DNA of 50,676 bases from Butyricicoccus pullicaecorum DSM 23266 (GCF_900167005.1 NZ_FUXW01000016.1:1-50676), one strand, 5' to 3'. Positions 7,849-16,192 are shown, counted from the first letter of the stretch. Notes: generated by a model not told the origin, from the letters alone. Numbers and translations are program-made.

Positions 7849-8484
7849 ATGGAAAAAACGATCATCACCATTGCGCGTCAGTATGGCAGCGGCGGCCGCA
7901 CGGTCGGTAAGATGCTGGCGAAGCGTCTGGGCATTCCGTACTATGACCGCGAGATCATCGAGATGGCCGCAGAGGACAGCGGTATCAATGCCGTACTGTT
8001 CCAGGATGAGAAAAAGCTGCACAGCCTGCGCGCTCTGCTTGGCGGCGGTTATCAGGGCAATAAGTTGCTCTCGCCCGAGAGTGCGGGCTTTACCAAGGAC
8101 GATAATCTGTTCAACTATCAGGCAAAGATCATTCGTAAGCTGGCAGACGAGGGCTCGTGCGTGCTGATTGGCCGCTGTGCCGATCACGTTCTGCGCGACA
8201 CACCGGGTGTTATCAGCGTGTTTGTCCACGCACCGGCTGATTTCTGCTTGCAGGAGGCAATGAAGGTCAATAGCCTGCCCGAGCGCGAAGTAGAAAAGCT
8301 GATTGCCAAGACCGACGATTACCGTGCACGGTATTATAAGTACTATACCGGTAAGGAGTGGAAGGACGCACGGAACTACGACCTTTCGCTTAATAGTAAA
8401 AAGCTGGGATTTGAGGGCACTGTAGAGGCGATTTTGGCTTATATTGAGGTGCGTAAGCGCTTCGATCCGGCGTTTCAGGACTAA
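7849..8484 (+). CDS. Cytidylate kinase-like family protein
   Basis: A 211-residue P-loop protein of the cytidylate-kinase-like family (PF13189 type). It starts I-I-T-I-A-R-Q-Y-G-S-G-G-R-T-V-G, where the glycine-rich loop (13-19) replaces the classical Walker A, followed by R-L-G-I-P-Y-Y-D-R-E and L-I-G-R-C-A-D-H-V-L, both hallmarks of the family. Members are related to CMP kinase but their substrate is generally unknown; this is not the housekeeping cmk. It has its own promoter and ends just before modular repeat copy 1. Confidence 0.88.
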   Translation: MEKTIITIARQYGSGGRTVGKMLAKRLGIPYYDREIIEMAAEDSGINAVLFQDEKKLHSLRALLGGGYQGNKLLSPESAGFTKDDNLFNYQAKIIRKLADEGSCVLIGRCADHVLRDTPGVISVFVHAPADFCLQEAMKVNSLPEREVEKLIAKTDDYRARYYKYYTGKEWKDARNYDLSLNSKKLGFEGTVEAILAYIEVRKRFDPAFQD

Positions 8485-8496
8485 GGGTTGAACCAA

Positions 8497-8856
8497 TCCC
8501 GCCCGCAGGCGAAATAAAGCTTTCGCTCAAGCCTTTCTCGAAAGGCTTGCGGGTTCTCAGGGCAGAGTCCTGAGCCGGACTCCGCAGAGTCCGGAATCCC
8601 CTTTTTGAAACCCGGTGTCCGACCCGGGTTTCAACCAAAACAAACAAAAGGAAAAGACCGTCCGAAGGGACGGTCTTTTCAGAGATTGCGCGACCTGCGG
8701 GTCGCGCTTTTTTATTCTTTTTTTAGTTGATTCCGGTCGAAAGACCGGAATCAAGAGGGGAGTTTCGCTCGCTGCGGCGAGCGACTCAGGGCGCTGCCCT
8801 GAGAACCTGCAAACCTTTGAAAAGGTTTGATCCAAACTTCAATAGGGGTGCGGTGG
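8497..8856. repeat. Modular hairpin repeat, copy 1 (convergent junction)
   Basis: A palindromically organised element between the stop codons of the convergent kinase-like and ZIP genes. In order: end module CCGCCCGCAGGCG; hairpin 8528-8549 (AAGCCTTT/AAAGGCTT); hairpin 8556-8574 (CTCAGG/CCTGAG); variable hairpin 8575-8594; hairpin 8605-8634 (TTGAAACCCGG arm); terminator 8652-8679; GC hairpin 8688-8707; hairpin 8727-8754; variable hairpin 8765-8784; hairpin 8785-8803; hairpin 8810-8829; end module GGGTGCGGTG. The right half mirrors the left in order and sequence type. Related copies lie at 13.3, 25.1, 29.4 and 42.1 kb. Confidence 0.9.
8652..8679. terminator. Bidirectional terminator in repeat copy 1
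   Basis: Arms AAAAGACCGTCC and GGACGGTCTTTT around a GAAG loop give A- and T-rich ends on both strands, so it can terminate both convergent transcripts. Confidence 0.85.
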
Positions 8857-9636
8857 TTAGCCGAGGGCGACATCCAAAATCATCATCAGCACAAATCCAA
8901 CCGCAAAACCAATCGTACTGATATTACTATGCTCACCCTCTGAAGCCTCAGGAATCAGCTCCTCAACCACGACATAAATCATCGCGCCCGCCGCAAAAGA
9001 CAGGAAATAGGGCAAAATCGGGGTCATAACCGACGACAGTGCGATGGTGATTGCCGCCGCAATCGGCTCTACAACACCCGACAGCGTGCCATAGACAAAT
9101 GCGCGGGAACGGCTCATTTCACCGGCGCTGCGCAGGGGAAGCGAGATAATCGCGCCCTCGGGAAAGTTCTGGATGGCAATGCCGATGGACAGCGCGAACG
9201 CACCGGCGAGGGTCAGGGTGGTATTCTGCGCCATCAGACCGGCAAAGACCACACCGACGGCCATACCCTCGGGAATATTGTGGATGGTCACGGCGAGCAC
9301 GAGCATGGTGGACTTGCGCAGCTGGCAGGCGGGGCCTTCTGCGACCGAGCTTTCCAGATGCAGATGGGGAATCAGGTGGTCGATGAGCAGCAGGAAAGCG
9401 ATACCGGCCAGAAAGCCGACGGCAGCGGGGATGAAGGCCAGCTTGCCCATATCTTCAGACTGCTCCATCGCAGGGATGAGCAGCGACCAGATGGAGGCGG
9501 CTACCATAACGCCCGAGGCGAAGCCCAGCAGGCCTTTTTGCAGTTTGACGGGAAAGGCATCGCGCAGGAAGAAAACGCAGGCAGCACCCAGCGTGGTGCC
9601 GAGGAAGGGAATGAGTAATCCGACGAAGGTTTGCAT
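8857..9636 (-). CDS. ZIP family metal transporter
   Basis: A 259-residue membrane protein of the ZIP (GufA/ZupT) family that imports divalent metals such as Zn, Fe or Mn. The diagnostic transmembrane motifs are present: H-N-I-P-E-G-M-A-V-G (helix IV) and the I-G-I-A-I-Q-N-F-P-E-G block (helix V), in which N-P-E-G-type residues supply the binuclear metal site. A variable cytoplasmic loop with a short His run (H-L-H-L-E-S) lies between. ATG 9636 (ribosome site GAAAGGAGCT) is preferred to an upstream in-frame codon at 9669. The promoter is overlapped by an inverted repeat, suggesting metal-dependent repression. Confidence 0.92.
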   Translation of the reverse strand: MQTFVGLLIPFLGTTLGAACVFFLRDAFPVKLQKGLLGFASGVMVAASIWSLLIPAMEQSEDMGKLAFIPAAVGFLAGIAFLLLIDHLIPHLHLESSVAEGPACQLRKSTMLVLAVTIHNIPEGMAVGVVFAGLMAQNTTLTLAGAFALSIGIAIQNFPEGAIISLPLRSAGEMSRSRAFVYGTLSGVVEPIAAAITIALSSVMTPILPYFLSFAAGAMIYVVVEELIPEASEGEHSNISTIGFAVGFVLMMILDVALG

Positions 9637-9683
9637 ACAAAGCTCCTTTCCAAATGACGGGACCGTCATTGATAATCTATCTT

Positions 9684-9705
9684 AATGTTAGCATAAACTA
9701 ACATT
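9684..9705. promoter_or_regulatory. Candidate metalloregulator operator over the ZIP promoter
   Basis: Perfect inverted repeat AATGTTA-N8-TAACATT. Its core TTAG-N6-CTAA resembles DtxR/MntR-family boxes. It covers the -10 hexamer of the ZIP promoter, the expected position for a repressor. The regulator is not in this window. Confidence 0.5.
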
Positions 9706-9718
9706 TTGATTTTGTCAA
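9690..9718 (-). promoter_or_regulatory. Promoter of the ZIP transporter gene
   Basis: On the minus strand, TTGACA (9718-9713) and TATGCT (9695-9690) are separated by 17 bp. The -10 lies inside the inverted repeat at 9684-9705. Confidence 0.6.
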
Positions 9719-9845
9719 TCTAAAATATGCAAAAGGAGCGAGAAAAAGCCCGGAACGTGCGTGCGTTCCGGGCGAATTTTTTTTTGCGATAGTAACGCGG
9801 CGACACAGACCCCGCATGTTTGCGCGGGTCGTGCGTATAATGGGA

Positions 9846-11216
9846 TTATCCCCGTTCGTCGATGGGGATGTAGGGCGCGGACTTGGACACCGCCTTGTAT
9901 GCCGGACGGATGATACGTCCGCCGAATGCGACTTCCTCCATGCGGTGCGCAATCCAGCCCACGATACGAGCGGTTGCGAACAGCGGAGTAAACATTTCCT
10001 GCGGGATGCCCAGCATTTTGTAAACCAGACCGGAATATAGGTCGACGTTTGCGCACATGACCTTGGAATCCATGCCGCGGGACTCGGCAAAGGCAGCCGG
10101 AGTCAGGCGCTCGACGGTCTCGATGAGGTTGAACTCGTCGAGATAACCCTTTTTCTCGGCCAGCGGGCGTGCAGCCGCCTTGAGCGAGACCGCACGGGGG
10201 TCGCTCAGGGTGTAGATGGCGTGACCCATACCGTAAATCAGACCGCTGTGGTCACCGGCTTCACCGGCGAGGATGCGCAGCAGGTACTGATAGACCGCGT
10301 CCTGATCGCTCCAGTCCGTGACGTGCGCCTTGATGTCGTCGAACATCTGGACGACCTTGAGGTTTGCACCGCCGTGACGGGGACCCTTGAGTGAGCCGAC
10401 CGCAGCGGCAATCGCCGAGTATGTATCGGTGCCCGAGGACGAGACCACGTGCGCGGTAAATGCCGAGTTGTTACCGCCGCCGTGCTCTGCGTGAATAATC
10501 AGGCAGCGGTCGAGCAGCTTGGCTTCGTCGTCGGTGAACGAGCCGTCCGGACGGATGAGGCGCAGGATGTTTTCGGCCGTGGACAGCTTGGGGTCGGGCT
10601 CGTGCAGGAACAGCGACTTGCCCTCAAAGTAGCGGCGGCGTGCCTGATAGGCGTGGGAGATGATAACCGGGAACTTGGCCATCAGACCGATGCCCTGACG
10701 GAGGATGTTCTCGGTCGAGATATCGTCCGGGGTGGGGTCGTAGGAGTAGAGCGCGAGGGTTGCGCTTGCCAGCTTGTTCATGATATCCGGGCTGGGCGCA
10801 CGCATGATCATGTCCTCGGTGAAGTTGTCGGGCAGGGCACGCGCCTCGCCGATCATTGCCGTGAAGCGGCTGAGCTGCTCGCGGGTGGGCAGACTGCCGG
10901 ACAGCAGCAGGTAGCCGACCTCGCCAAAGCCGAAGCGGTTCTCGTGCTCGAAGGCGTAGAGCAGGTCGTACAGATCGATGCCGCGATAGGTCAGCTTGCC
11001 CTCGATGGGTTCGCGCTCACCTTCGTTGAGCAGGTAGCCATGAACGTTACCAAGACGGGTGATACCGGCCATAACGCCTGTGCCGTCCGCGTTTCGCAGG
11101 CCGCGCTTGACATTGTACTTTGAGAAGGTATCCTTTTTGACCTGATGCAGCGGACGCAGCTGTTCACAGATCGTATGGATCGTTTCAGGGTCCATATTTT
11201 TCATCTGGTTGACCAT
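9846..11216 (-). CDS. gltA: Citrate synthase
   Basis: A 456-residue citrate/2-methylcitrate synthase that condenses acetyl-CoA with oxaloacetate, the usual source of 2-oxoglutarate and glutamate carbon in anaerobes with a partial TCA cycle. Family blocks are visible: H-A-E-H-G-G-G-N-N-S (substrate-binding His), G-S-L-K-G-P-R-H-G-G-A-N, and G-M-G-H-A-I-Y-T (catalytic His). The length (about 450) matches the longer clostridial branch rather than the 370-residue Bacillus CitZ. ATG 11216 has ribosome site AAAGGGGA; the codon at 11255 lacks one. It is monocistronic, with its own promoter. Use of propionyl-CoA instead cannot be excluded. Confidence 0.93.
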   Translation of the reverse strand: MVNQMKNMDPETIHTICEQLRPLHQVKKDTFSKYNVKRGLRNADGTGVMAGITRLGNVHGYLLNEGEREPIEGKLTYRGIDLYDLLYAFEHENRFGFGEVGYLLLSGSLPTREQLSRFTAMIGEARALPDNFTEDMIMRAPSPDIMNKLASATLALYSYDPTPDDISTENILRQGIGLMAKFPVIISHAYQARRRYFEGKSLFLHEPDPKLSTAENILRLIRPDGSFTDDEAKLLDRCLIIHAEHGGGNNSAFTAHVVSSSGTDTYSAIAAAVGSLKGPRHGGANLKVVQMFDDIKAHVTDWSDQDAVYQYLLRILAGEAGDHSGLIYGMGHAIYTLSDPRAVSLKAAARPLAEKKGYLDEFNLIETVERLTPAAFAESRGMDSKVMCANVDLYSGLVYKMLGIPQEMFTPLFATARIVGWIAHRMEEVAFGGRIIRPAYKAVSKSAPYIPIDERG

Positions 11217-11254
11217 GGCAAAATCCCCTTTTCTTAGAAAAACTATATGAATCA

Positions 11255-11283
11255 ATATTACTATTATCCTGCAAAGTTGTCAA
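11255..11283 (-). promoter_or_regulatory. Promoter of the citrate synthase gene
   Basis: Minus strand TTGACA (11283-11278), 17-bp spacer, TAATAT (11260-11255), about 40 bases before ATG 11216. Confidence 0.5.
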
Positions 11284-11325
11284 TGTGTTAAAGTTAAAAA
11301 TCGTGAAGTCAGGAGGGCGGAAAAA

Positions 11326-12363
11326 ATGAGGAAAGTGCTGGTGATTGGACTACTTCTCACGGCTGTGATCTATATACTTCCGGTGTTTTGCGGACTTTTA
11401 GAGCAGGAAGAGCCCTTGTCGATCCCGCAAGAGAGCGTTGCAGCGGATGCAGAAATCACCGAGAGCCCACCAGCAGAGGGCGAACAAACGGTAACCGACG
11501 AGTCGATTGTTGCAAATGGAGAAATCACCGTCCTGGTGGACGGGGAAGCACGGACGATGAAACTGGAAGATTATGTGGTAAGCGTGGTCGCGGGCGAGAT
11601 TTCGCCCGATTTTCCAACCGAAGCCATCCGCGCCCAGGCGGTCGCTGCCCGTACTTACGCACTCTATAAACAAAAGACCGGCAGACCGGCACAGCATGAA
11701 GAAGCCGACGTGTGCGACGACCCGGCGCACTGTGCCGCCTTCGTCGACCTCAAGACCGAAGCCGCAGCGCGCTGGGGCGAGCAGGCGGATACAGCCCAGG
11801 ACGTCATCCGACAGGCGGTCGAGGATACAGCCGGTCAGGTGCTGACCTACGAGGGCGAGCCGATTGTCGCGGTGTTCAGTTCGGCAGCGGGTGAGAAGAC
11901 CGAGCGCGCGGTCGACGTGTGGGGCAGTGACATTCCCTACTTGCAGTCGGTAGATAGTCCGGGCGGCGAGGCCTGCCCCAAGTATTACGATGCGGTCGTG
12001 CTGACCGCAGATGAGATTCGCGAACGCGCGGCCAAGACCCTGCCCTCAGCCGACCTGTCGGGCGACCCGTCGGGCTGGTTCAAGGCTTCCGAGCGCAGCG
12101 AGGCGGGCGGCATTGTGCGCATGAAGTTCGGCGGTGTGGAGGTCAAGGGAACGGTCATGCGTACACTGCTGGGGCTCAATTCCACCAATTTTACGGTCAA
12201 GATCGACGGAAATACCCTGACTTTTACGACCACCGGTTACGGTCACGGCGTGGGTCTGAGTCAGTGGGGTGCAAAGTACAGCGCCGAGCAGGGACAGACC
12301 TACGACGAAATTCTGGCACATTACTATCCGGGTACGACTTTGACCACGATTTCGACAGAATAA
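11326..12363 (+). CDS. spoIID: Stage II sporulation protein D (SpoIID/LytB peptidoglycan hydrolase)
   Basis: A 345-residue membrane-anchored protein with an N-terminal transmembrane segment (about 4-24), an acidic linker, and a SpoIID domain from about residue 65. The core L-E-D-Y-V-V-S-V-V-A-G-E-I contains the probable catalytic Glu (E91, by analogy with B. subtilis SpoIID), and the C-terminal Y-G-H-G-V-G-L-S-Q-W-G-A motif is diagnostic. SpoIID cleaves glycan strands at the septal membrane during engulfment, working with SpoIIM and SpoIIP. AGGAGGGCGG precedes the ATG. The M23 protein 76 bases downstream is the usual neighbour SpoIIQ, which supports a true sporulation role. Confidence 0.92.
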   Translation: MRKVLVIGLLLTAVIYILPVFCGLLEQEEPLSIPQESVAADAEITESPPAEGEQTVTDESIVANGEITVLVDGEARTMKLEDYVVSVVAGEISPDFPTEAIRAQAVAARTYALYKQKTGRPAQHEEADVCDDPAHCAAFVDLKTEAAARWGEQADTAQDVIRQAVEDTAGQVLTYEGEPIVAVFSSAAGEKTERAVDVWGSDIPYLQSVDSPGGEACPKYYDAVVLTADEIRERAAKTLPSADLSGDPSGWFKASERSEAGGIVRMKFGGVEVKGTVMRTLLGLNSTNFTVKIDGNTLTFTTTGYGHGVGLSQWGAKYSAEQGQTYDEILAHYYPGTTLTTISTE

Positions 12364-12439
12364 CCGGTCGATTTCTTCGCGAAAATCCGGTATAAACCAG
12401 CGCAGCCCAGCCGATACTATCCCCGGAGGTGTTCAGAGT

Positions 12440-13240
12440 ATGCGCAAGCAGGGATATACCGGTCAGGCGAACAAGTCCGACCGCAGTTTCTATGTCATTT
12501 TATCCATCTGTCTGGTTGTCATCGCGGTTTCCAGTTATGTCCTGTTCTTTTCGGCAGGGGAGAGCGACCAGACCGACCAGACGGTTTATCTGCCGTCGAG
12601 CAGCGATACCGCCGTGCAGACCCCGGTCGCAGTGCCCGACGTGGATATACCCGCCGAGCCGACCGAACCAGTGGTACAGCCTGAGCCAGAGCCCGAACCC
12701 GAGCCGGTGCCCGAGGCCGAGCAGCCCAAGGAGGAGACCGCAGCCGAACAGCCTGCACCCATCTGGGTCAGACCGGTAGACGGTGAGGTGCTCAAGGCGT
12801 TCTCAGGCGATACGCTGGTCAAGGATGAGACCATGGGCGACTGGCGGGTACACACCGGAACCGATTATGCCGCCCAGTCGGGTATGCGTGTGTATGCTGT
12901 GTCAGACGGCACGGTCGAGCGTGCTGAGGTCGACGCACAGTATGGCGGTACGGTTGTCATCAACCTGACCGACGGCAAACAGGCCGTGTATCAGTGTCTG
13001 GCCGAGGATTTGAAGGTCAGCGCAGGCGATCGCGTGCGTGCGGGTGATGTGATCGGTACGGTGGGAACAATCGGCTATGCAGAGTCCGGACAAGAAAGTC
13101 ACCTGCATTTGGAATTATATGCGAACGGCGAAGCGATTGATCCCGAACAGGTTCTGGGCGTGAGCGAAGAGACTGTGGCGGAAGAGGATATTGCAGTCGA
13201 TGTCAGTCAGCCGCAGGATGGGATCTATACAGAAGAATAG
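12440..13240 (+). CDS. spoIIQ: SpoIIQ-like M23/LytM domain protein
   Basis: A 266-residue protein with a single N-terminal transmembrane segment (about 16-38), a Pro-Glu-rich spacer with repeated P-E-P, and a LytM domain from about residue 115. Zinc-ligand motifs H-T-G-T-D and H-L-H are intact, but the catalytic Y-x-H-L is replaced by Y-Q-C-L, so hydrolase activity is doubtful. In sporulation SpoIIQ sits in the forespore membrane and binds SpoIIIAH to zip the membranes together. Clostridial SpoIIQ proteins keep the zinc site, unlike B. subtilis (family knowledge). The position directly after spoIID matches the conserved order. It ends at modular repeat copy 2. Confidence 0.85.
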   Translation: MRKQGYTGQANKSDRSFYVILSICLVVIAVSSYVLFFSAGESDQTDQTVYLPSSSDTAVQTPVAVPDVDIPAEPTEPVVQPEPEPEPEPVPEAEQPKEETAAEQPAPIWVRPVDGEVLKAFSGDTLVKDETMGDWRVHTGTDYAAQSGMRVYAVSDGTVERAEVDAQYGGTVVINLTDGKQAVYQCLAEDLKVSAGDRVRAGDVIGTVGTIGYAESGQESHLHLELYANGEAIDPEQVLGVSEETVAEEDIAVDVSQPQDGIYTEE

Positions 13241-13644
13241 CACCGCACCAAACAATGAAGTTTTCGCCGGCCTTTTTCAAAAGGCCGCGGGTTCTCAGGG
13301 CAGAGCCCTGAGTCGCGCTCCGCAGAGCGCGAAACTCCCTTTTGATTTTCGCTTTTGCGAAAATCAACCAAAAAGAACAAAAAAGCGCGTCCGCAGACGC
13401 GCAATACTTCGCGCACAAAGTGCGCTCATGGAAAAGACCACCCAAAAGGGTGGTCTTTTCAGAGAATTTCGCTCGCTGCGGCGAGCGATTTTTTTGATGT
13501 TTGAATTGAAACCCGGGCCGGACACCGGGTTTCAAGAGGGGATTTCGCGTCCTGCGGGACGCGACTTGAGGCTCTGCCTCAAGACTCCGCAAGCCTTTCG
13601 AGAAAGGCTTGAGCGAAAGCTTCATTTCGCCTGCGGGCGGGACG
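13241..13644. repeat. Modular hairpin repeat, copy 2 (convergent junction)
   Basis: It starts at the spoIIQ stop codon and reaches close to the HAD gene stop. The left end module is GCACCGCACC. Then come a GGCCTTTT/AAAAGGCC hairpin, CTCAGGGC/GCCCTGAG, variable hairpin 13313-13332, a GATTTTCGC/GCGAAAATC hairpin, two further GC hairpins, terminator 13432-13459, and the mirror-image right arm (GAAACCCGG hairpin, variable hairpin 13545-13564, CTTGAGGC/GCCTCAAG, AAGCCTTTC hairpin) ending in CGCCTGCGGGCGG. Its end types are swapped relative to copies 1 and 5. Confidence 0.9.
13432..13459. terminator. Bidirectional terminator in repeat copy 2
   Basis: Arms AAAAGACCACCC and GGGTGGTCTTTT with an AAAA loop. 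Both the stem and the A/T tails are kept while the stem sequence differs from copy 1 (compensated changes). Confidence 0.85.
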
Positions 13645-13662
13645 AAAGAGTCGAGCGTCGAT

Positions 13663-14478
13663 TTACTCTCTCTCAAAGATATAATGTTCACACATATCCG
13701 CGAACGCGCCCTCGTGTGCCGGACAGCACACATAATCAGCGTGCGCTTTGGCGGTATCCGTACCATCTGCCGGACAAGCCGACGTACCCGCCGCATCCAA
13801 CAGCTGAATATCGTTTTCGTTATCTCCGATTGCCAATGTCCGCGCAGGGTCGATGCCCAGCGTCTCACACAGCGCGGTCAATGCCGTGCCCTTACTGATA
13901 CCCCGTGCGTAGCAGTCGATATAATTATCATGGCTACGATGCCACTGATAGCGCGGGTCGGTATCCGCGGTCAGGATGGGCAGGGCGCGGTCGATGTCCT
14001 CAAGCGGCGCATTGAGCACGATCTTATTCATGGGTTTATAGATGATGGTCTTGAGGTCGGGAACTTCGACGAGCGGATAGCACAGCAGACGCGCTTCGTT
14101 TTCCAGCAGCGCCGTGCGGCGCGAGACGTACAGCTTGCCGTCCATCGGCAGGACGAAGGACAGACCAAGATCTACATAACGGTCGAAAATCTCGCACAGG
14201 ATCTGGATGGATAACATACCGGTCATCTGGTTTTCGCGGGTGGCGATCGTGTATACACCGGCACCGCCCGAGTGAATAATATGGGTAAAGTCATCCCAGA
14301 GATTCAGACGGTCGAGCGCCGGGACAACGGCATCCAGTTCGCGGCCGGTCGCGATGGCGCAGCGAATGCCCTGGGCTTTCAGACGATGCAGTGCATCGCG
14401 GTCACGGTCACAGATATTTTCCCGATCGTAGAATAGTGTACCGTCCAGATCGGTCACGACAAAATCAAAGCAAGACAT
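13663..14478 (-). CDS. HAD superfamily (Cof-type) phosphatase
   Basis: A 271-residue haloacid-dehalogenase-type hydrolase of the Cof/class IIB group. Motif I is D-L-D-G-T-L near residue 9, motif II A-T-G-R near residue 44, motif III involves the K in S-K-G-T-A, and motif IV is G-D-N-E-N-D-I. The insertion between motifs II and III is the substrate-cap domain. Members dephosphorylate sugar phosphates, flavins or other metabolites; the substrate is not predictable here. ATG 14478 is supported by GGAGGACT. It faces spoIIQ across repeat copy 2. Confidence 0.9.
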   Translation of the reverse strand: MSCFDFVVTDLDGTLFYDRENICDRDRDALHRLKAQGIRCAIATGRELDAVVPALDRLNLWDDFTHIIHSGGAGVYTIATRENQMTGMLSIQILCEIFDRYVDLGLSFVLPMDGKLYVSRRTALLENEARLLCYPLVEVPDLKTIIYKPMNKIVLNAPLEDIDRALPILTADTDPRYQWHRSHDNYIDCYARGISKGTALTALCETLGIDPARTLAIGDNENDIQLLDAAGTSACPADGTDTAKAHADYVCCPAHEGAFADMCEHYIFERE

Positions 14479-14666
14479 GATGGCAGAGTCCTCCGAATAT
14501 AGCGTATTTGCATCTGTTCCCATCATACAGGTTACAGAGAGCAAAGTCAACCGGGGAACAAATGATAGAATTCAGAGAGTTTTTACAAAATTGCGTTGCA
14601 TTTCATCCGGCGTTCTGATACCATCTAAAATAGATAATATGTTTGGATAAAGAGAGGGTTTGAAGT

Positions 14667-15149
14667 TTGGAAAGTTTATTCACATGGTTGGGCGCGGCGG
14701 GAAAAGAGACCGCCCTGTTCCTTGTGTCCATGCTGCCGCTCATCGAGCTGCGCGGTGCGGTGCCGATCGGCATTGCTGCCGGTATGCCTTGGACCGAGGT
14801 ACTGCCCATCTGTATTCTGGGCAACCTGCTGCCCATCCCGTTTTTGCTGCTCTTTGCCGAGCGTCTGCTCGATTGGCTGGCCAGACAGCCGCTGTTTAAA
14901 AAACCGGCAACTTGGTACACCAATAAGCTCAACAGCAAGAAGGGACAGATTACAAAGTACGCAAAATGGGGTCTGTTCCTGTTTGTCGCTATCCCGCTGC
15001 CGGGCACCGGTGCCTGGTCGGGTGCAGCCATCGCAGCGCTGCTCAAAATGCCGCCCATCCGTGCGTTTTTCTCCATCGCTGCCGGTGTTGTCGCAGCCGG
15101 TCTGATTATGGCGGTTGCATCTTCGGGTGTATTTTCGCTCTTCACCTGA
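14667..15149 (+). CDS. Small multi-drug export (DUF/PF06695)-type membrane protein
   Basis: A 160-residue hydrophobic protein with four or five membrane segments. The motif L-P-L-I-E-L-R-G-A-V-P-I-G near residue 23 and the later A-I-P-L-P-G-T-G-A-W-S-G-A near residue 110 match the 'small multi-drug export protein' family, which is related to the DedA/SNARE-associated fold. Despite the name, the transport function is weakly established. The start is TTG 14667: AGAGAGGG is well placed and no ATG or GTG fits. It ends before a strong hairpin shared with the converging unknown gene. Confidence 0.82.
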   Translation: MESLFTWLGAAGKETALFLVSMLPLIELRGAVPIGIAAGMPWTEVLPICILGNLLPIPFLLLFAERLLDWLARQPLFKKPATWYTNKLNSKKGQITKYAKWGLFLFVAIPLPGTGAWSGAAIAALLKMPPIRAFFSIAAGVVAAGLIMAVASSGVFSLFT

Positions 15150-15181
15150 TACGCGGCAAAAACTCAAACTGTATGAAAAAA

Positions 15182-15213
15182 GCGCCGTCTCGCAGACGGC
15201 GCAATTTTTTTTG
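15182..15213. terminator. Terminator between convergent genes
   Basis: Perfect 9-bp stem GCGCCGTCT/AGACGGCGC with a CGC loop, eight T residues downstream and AAAAAA upstream, so it can work in both directions. Confidence 0.85.
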
Positions 15214-15219
15214 ACCGGT

Positions 15220-15852
15220 TTACACTTTTCGCAGCACCAGACGCAGACCATGCCGCCAGACCATAGGCGTAATGCGTCCCATGAGGAACTCAGCGGTTAC
15301 ATCGCCGTCGGTCACGATCTCCAGCATCGGACGGCCGGACAGGTAATCCAGCCGCAGACGACCCAGACCGTGGGACAGATACCACAGACAGCCGCCATAG
15401 GGCATTGCCGCGAGCTTTTCCATCAGGAAGCGCTGCGGAACGTAACAGATGACATGGAAGGCACTGTCGGGGTCAAAGAGCATGGCGGCGAGCAGATCGA
15501 GCGGGAGCTGCGAGCCGGGATGGAGCAGGAACGAGGGGCTGGCGCTGTCGCGCACGACCTGACCGAAGGCCTCGGCACAGTCGGCAAGCACGGGCGCGTC
15601 GGGATGATCGGAGCGGACACAGTGGAAGTGGATCAGTACGGGCAGATGCCCCGTCATCATGTGCAGCACGTCCAGAATCATCGGCACAGCATCGCGCTGT
15701 GCTTCGGGGGCAAAGAACTGCTCGTAAAGATAGGGGCGCAGCGTGAACATGTGCGCATTTTTGTGTGACTGATCCGCCAGCAGAACCCAGCAGGTACGAA
15801 AACGCTCGCGCTGCTTGTCGGTCAAATTTTCATCGATACAGTCGTTATGCAT
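15220..15852 (-). CDS. Conserved hypothetical protein (210 aa)
   Basis: I do not recognise the family. The 210-residue product has no signal peptide or clear transmembrane helix. It contains moderately conserved-looking hydrophobic blocks (H-L-P-V-L-I-H-F-H-C near 70; A-F-H-V-I-C-Y-V-P-Q-R near 133; L-W-Y-L-S-H-G-L-G-R-L near 158), suggesting a compact alpha/beta cytoplasmic protein. ATG 15852 is supported by AGGAGGGACG; an in-frame codon 49 residues upstream has no ribosome site. It ends at the terminator shared with the PF06695-type gene. Confidence 0.75.
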   Translation of the reverse strand: MHNDCIDENLTDKQRERFRTCWVLLADQSHKNAHMFTLRPYLYEQFFAPEAQRDAVPMILDVLHMMTGHLPVLIHFHCVRSDHPDAPVLADCAEAFGQVVRDSASPSFLLHPGSQLPLDLLAAMLFDPDSAFHVICYVPQRFLMEKLAAMPYGGCLWYLSHGLGRLRLDYLSGRPMLEIVTDGDVTAEFLMGRITPMVWRHGLRLVLRKV

Positions 15853-15992
15853 ATACGTCCCTCCTGAATTGGACACAATCGGTTTGGTACACTTATTATA
15901 TGGTTCACGGCGTGGAAAAGCAAGGCAGAGGCGGGCAAAATCGGCAGATTTTTTTGTGCCGCACAGGTCGGGAAAAATGGGATGCGTTCCCC

Positions 15993-16020
15993 TTGACAAT
16001 TGAGTATGGGAGAGTATAAT
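15993..16020 (+). promoter_or_regulatory. Consensus promoter of tRNA-Ala
   Basis: TTGACA (15993-15998) and TATAAT (16015-16020), both perfect, with a 16-bp spacer, 56 bases before the mature tRNA 5' end. Confidence 0.82.
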
Positions 16021-16076
16021 TAAAAATTGTCAGGAGCCTTTTTCTGGCAAAACCGATTAGAAATTTTGTATATTAT

Positions 16077-16152
16077 GGGCCTGTAGCTCAGTTGGGAGAG
16101 CGTTCGGTTCGCATCCGAGAGGTCAAGGGTTCGAATCCCTCCAGGTCCACCA
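16077..16152 (+). tRNA. tRNA-Ala(CGC)
   Basis: A 76-nt cloverleaf with acceptor stem GGGCCTG/CAGGTCC containing the G3-U70 wobble that defines alanine identity, D-arm GCTC..GAGC, anticodon loop TTCGCAT (anticodon CGC, reading GCG), T-arm AGGGTTCGAATCCCT and an encoded CCA end. Presence of a CGC isoacceptor fits a GC-rich genome. It is transcribed alone, between its own promoter and terminator. Confidence 0.97.
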
Positions 16153-16157
16153 AAAAT

Positions 16158-16192
16158 CGACAAGTTTCGCAAGGAGCTTGTCGTTTTTTTTT
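16158..16192 (+). terminator. Terminator of tRNA-Ala
   Basis: 7-bp stem CGACAAG/CTTGTCG with a 12-nt loop followed by nine T residues, beginning 6 bases after the tRNA. Confidence 0.85.

Noticed and set aside
13191-13898. Open frames running through repeat copy 2 on both strands
   Set aside because: They result from stop-poor GC-rich hairpin DNA and the ends of spoIIQ and the HAD gene in other frames.
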